From positions 682,001-746,000 of the forward strand of contig NZ_SEWX01000001.1 of NCBI RefSeq assembly GCF_004307455.1: DNA of 64,000 bases. The letters run 5' to 3'. Positions within the stretch are counted from its first letter, which is position 1. Each line of letters starts with the position of its first letter. Below the pieces are notes generated by a model. It was not told where the DNA came from and made no database searches. It saw only the letters and a program-made list of their open reading frames with translations. Below are positions 62,384 to 64,000 of the stretch, piece by piece. Made by a program: the position numbers and the translations under genes. Source of the stretch: Aquirufa nivalisilvae. GTDB lineage: Bacteria; Bacteroidota; Bacteroidia; Cytophagales; Spirosomataceae.

Positions 62384-63571
62384 TTAAATTTTTGGCATGG
62401 ATAATCCCCCATTATTTTTAGGTAATGTCCAGTTAATTCGCTTGGTTAAAATTGATTTCCAAATGCGTTTTTTCTCTTGCTTAGGTTGAATAAGTTCTCT
62501 CAAATGAAAGTCCATTAATCTTGAAGATTCTTGAATCCAATCTTGATATTTAGAATAATCAGTATGGTGCACATGTTGATAGTCTTTGAAAAGACTTAAG
62601 TCAAATGTTTTGGCAGCTAGTCCAGCTCCTGCATGGGAAGCATCAAAGGCATTGATCATCTGTTCGATGTGGTTGGGCACAGGAACCATCATGGTTGGTT
62701 TGGAGAGGTACATAGCTTCGGCGATGGACTCAAATCCAGCCGTAGAAATAAGTCCGGCACATTGGGACATTTTTTCCAAATACTTCTCCGCATTGATGGG
62801 ATGGAAAGTTAAGTTTTCGGAAAAATGGAAGATTTCCTTATGTGTGGGATGATCCCAAAAACAATCCAACTGAACATCAGGGTTTTGTTTAGACCATGCC
62901 ATGATGTCTTCAGCTAATCGATAATGTGTTAAGTAGGCTAACCAATTTTTTCCTTGCTTAGCTTGTAGGGCCTTGACTTCTTTACGTAGTAGTGGGGGGA
63001 TTACCTCTATATTTCTTTGGAGGTCGTTTTCTAAAGGTAAAAAGGAAAGCCCTAATTTTTTCTTGGAGCCTATGCCCGTTATTTTAGTATTTAGATTTAG
63101 GAAAAATTGATCTATTTTCTTTTCTGGAATACTTTCAAAATGGCGATTTAGTAATAAATATTGGTGTCCTATGGATAGACAGGGAGTTTTAGAGCCTGTT
63201 CTCCATTGGTGAAGTCCTGTAATGGATTCGTAAAAATTGATGATTCCATCGGGTTGATGTGCTTCAATAAATTCAGCTAACTCAGAGGCACTTTTCCAAT
63301 AAGTTTTGAATTTGGAGAATGCTTGAAAGGCGGTTTTGCCTACTTGGACAGCTTTGCCATTTCCATAACATAGGGAAGGGCTCTCATATTGTAAAAGAGG
63401 TTTGTCGCCAATGAAATCTGTAAAAAAACTGGGGATTTTACGATTATTGGTAGAACCAACGGCATAAGCTATGATTTCGTGGCCAGCTTCTTGAGCAATT
63501 TGGCTTAACGAAATGGCTTGGGTCAAATGCCCCCTGCCTTCTCCTTGAACGGTGCATATATACTTTCCCAT
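62384..63571 (-). CDS. MurG-like glycosyltransferase (MJ1255/GT28-type)
   Basis: The 395-residue GT-B enzyme starts GKYICTVQGEGRGHLTQAIS, the GxGH-type motif of GT28-like transferases. It has a second-half glycine region LISTAGFESIAEAMYLSKPT and MVPVPNHIEQMINAFDASHA, typical of MurG and MGD synthase-like enzymes. It transfers a sugar to a lipid or glycan. It is followed upstream (to the right) by an LpxH-like phosphoesterase with a 1-bp gap; that pairing is typical of a glycolipid pathway. The donor and acceptor are unknown. Confidence 0.75.
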   Translation of the reverse strand: MGKYICTVQGEGRGHLTQAISLSQIAQEAGHEIIAYAVGSTNNRKIPSFFTDFIGDKPLLQYESPSLCYGNGKAVQVGKTAFQAFSKFKTYWKSASELAEFIEAHQPDGIINFYESITGLHQWRTGSKTPCLSIGHQYLLLNRHFESIPEKKIDQFFLNLNTKITGIGSKKKLGLSFLPLENDLQRNIEVIPPLLRKEVKALQAKQGKNWLAYLTHYRLAEDIMAWSKQNPDVQLDCFWDHPTHKEIFHFSENLTFHPINAEKYLEKMSQCAGLISTAGFESIAEAMYLSKPTMMVPVPNHIEQMINAFDASHAGAGLAAKTFDLSLFKDYQHVHHTDYSKYQDWIQESSRLMDFHLRELIQPKQEKKRIWKSILTKRINWTLPKNNGGLSMPKI

Positions 63572-63572
63572 A

Positions 63573-64000
63573 TTAGAGGGTCATTTGATCACTTAAGATT
63601 TCTTTTAATTCTGTTTTTAAATCAAAGTCAGGATAGTGTAGAATTTGCCATTCCCCTTGATGCGTTTCCACTAGGGCCGTTAATGATTCCACCCAATCTC
63701 CCGAATTCATATAGGAAACTCCATTGATTTGTTTGATTTCAGCTTTATGAATATGCCCACAGATAATACCATCCGCCTCTTGAGCAATGGCTAATTCGAC
63801 AAGTTTTTCTTCAAAATCGGAGATGAAATTAACAGCCGCTTTTACCTTTTGCTTGATGGTTTGAGACAAAGAATAATAGGGTTTACCTTGTCTTTCACGG
63901 AGGTAATTGTACCATTTATTGACCCATAATAAAAAGGTATACCCGATGTCCCCCAAATAGGCTAACCATTTCATCTGACTTGTAATACTATCAAATATGT
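63573..64000 (-). CDS. LpxH-like metallophosphoesterase (5' end outside window)
   Basis: The C-terminal part is visible, about 142 residues. The open frame continues to the window edge past an internal ATG (63974), reading IFDSITSQ and then KWLAYLGDIGYTFLLWVNKW, as in UDP-2,3-diacylglucosamine diphosphatase-like proteins. The metal-binding GHIHKAEIKQINGVSYMNSG is intact. The family removes UMP from a lipid A precursor, though many Bacteroidota members have other substrates. It is co-transcribed with the glycosyltransferase that follows. Confidence 0.85.
   Translation of the reverse strand, partial: IFDSITSQMKWLAYLGDIGYTFLLWVNKWYNYLRERQGKPYYSLSQTIKQKVKAAVNFISDFEEKLVELAIAQEADGIICGHIHKAEIKQINGVSYMNSGDWVESLTALVETHQGEWQILHYPDFDLKTELKEILSDQMTL

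Overview
The window is a chromosomal segment of a Bacteroidota bacterium, most likely an aquatic member of the Cytophagales. Evidence: SusC/SusD and other TonB-dependent receptors, a GldE homologue behind mutY and ssb, a COX24/AURKAIP1-type mini-protein, low-GC DNA, and many promoters with the Bacteroidota -7 element TAnnTTTG instead of sigma70 boxes. Several gene starts were moved downstream because the longest reading frame began inside such a -7 element. No rRNA, tRNA, CRISPR array, prophage or insertion sequence was seen.

Layout. 1-12,200 is core metabolism: hisH-hisA-hisF (hisF cut by the window edge), a TVP38/DedA-type membrane protein, a DEAD-box helicase, a secreted GH109-like oxidoreductase with a Dabb protein, gpmI, a left-handed beta-helix acetyltransferase, enolase with a DivIC/FtsB-like protein, a rhodanese-thioredoxin fusion and an aldo/keto reductase. 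12,490-14,490 holds a lone LytTR regulator and two toxin-antitoxin modules (MazEF and TacAT type), each with a palindromic operator over its -7 element. 14,700-32,600 is mixed housekeeping: two glycan genes, rsmG, a PiT phosphate transporter, RNase G/E, HU, mutY-ssb-gldE, a pair of tandem paralogous exported proteins and pcrA/uvrD.

32,800-52,800 looks like a phosphorus-acquisition island. It carries two large TonB receptors with companion lipoproteins (one a c-type cytochrome), then DUF5690 (MFS-like)-phnZ, a phnO-like acetyltransferase, and an operon of phosphonatase-like HAD, TIGR03364-type FAD oxidoreductase and alkaline phosphatase PhoA, divergent from a SusC/SusD pair. The two TonB receptor promoters here and the PiT promoter further left carry TTAACA-like direct repeats with an 11-bp period, 21-22 bp upstream of the -7 element. 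This arrangement resembles a Pho box and suggests a phosphate-starvation regulon.

52,900-64,000 is a surface-glycan region. An apparent plus-strand operon encodes a glycosyltransferase-like protein, an SpsF-type cytidylyltransferase, a split transketolase, a class-III aminotransferase, an SDR and a KdsC-like phosphatase. It converges on minus-strand genes for an SMR transporter, a sterol-desaturase-family protein, a NeuB that lacks its usual C-terminal domain, a metallophosphoesterase, a MurG-like glycosyltransferase and an LpxH-like phosphoesterase (cut by the right edge). Together these suggest synthesis of an unusual CMP-activated 3-deoxy-ulosonic acid.
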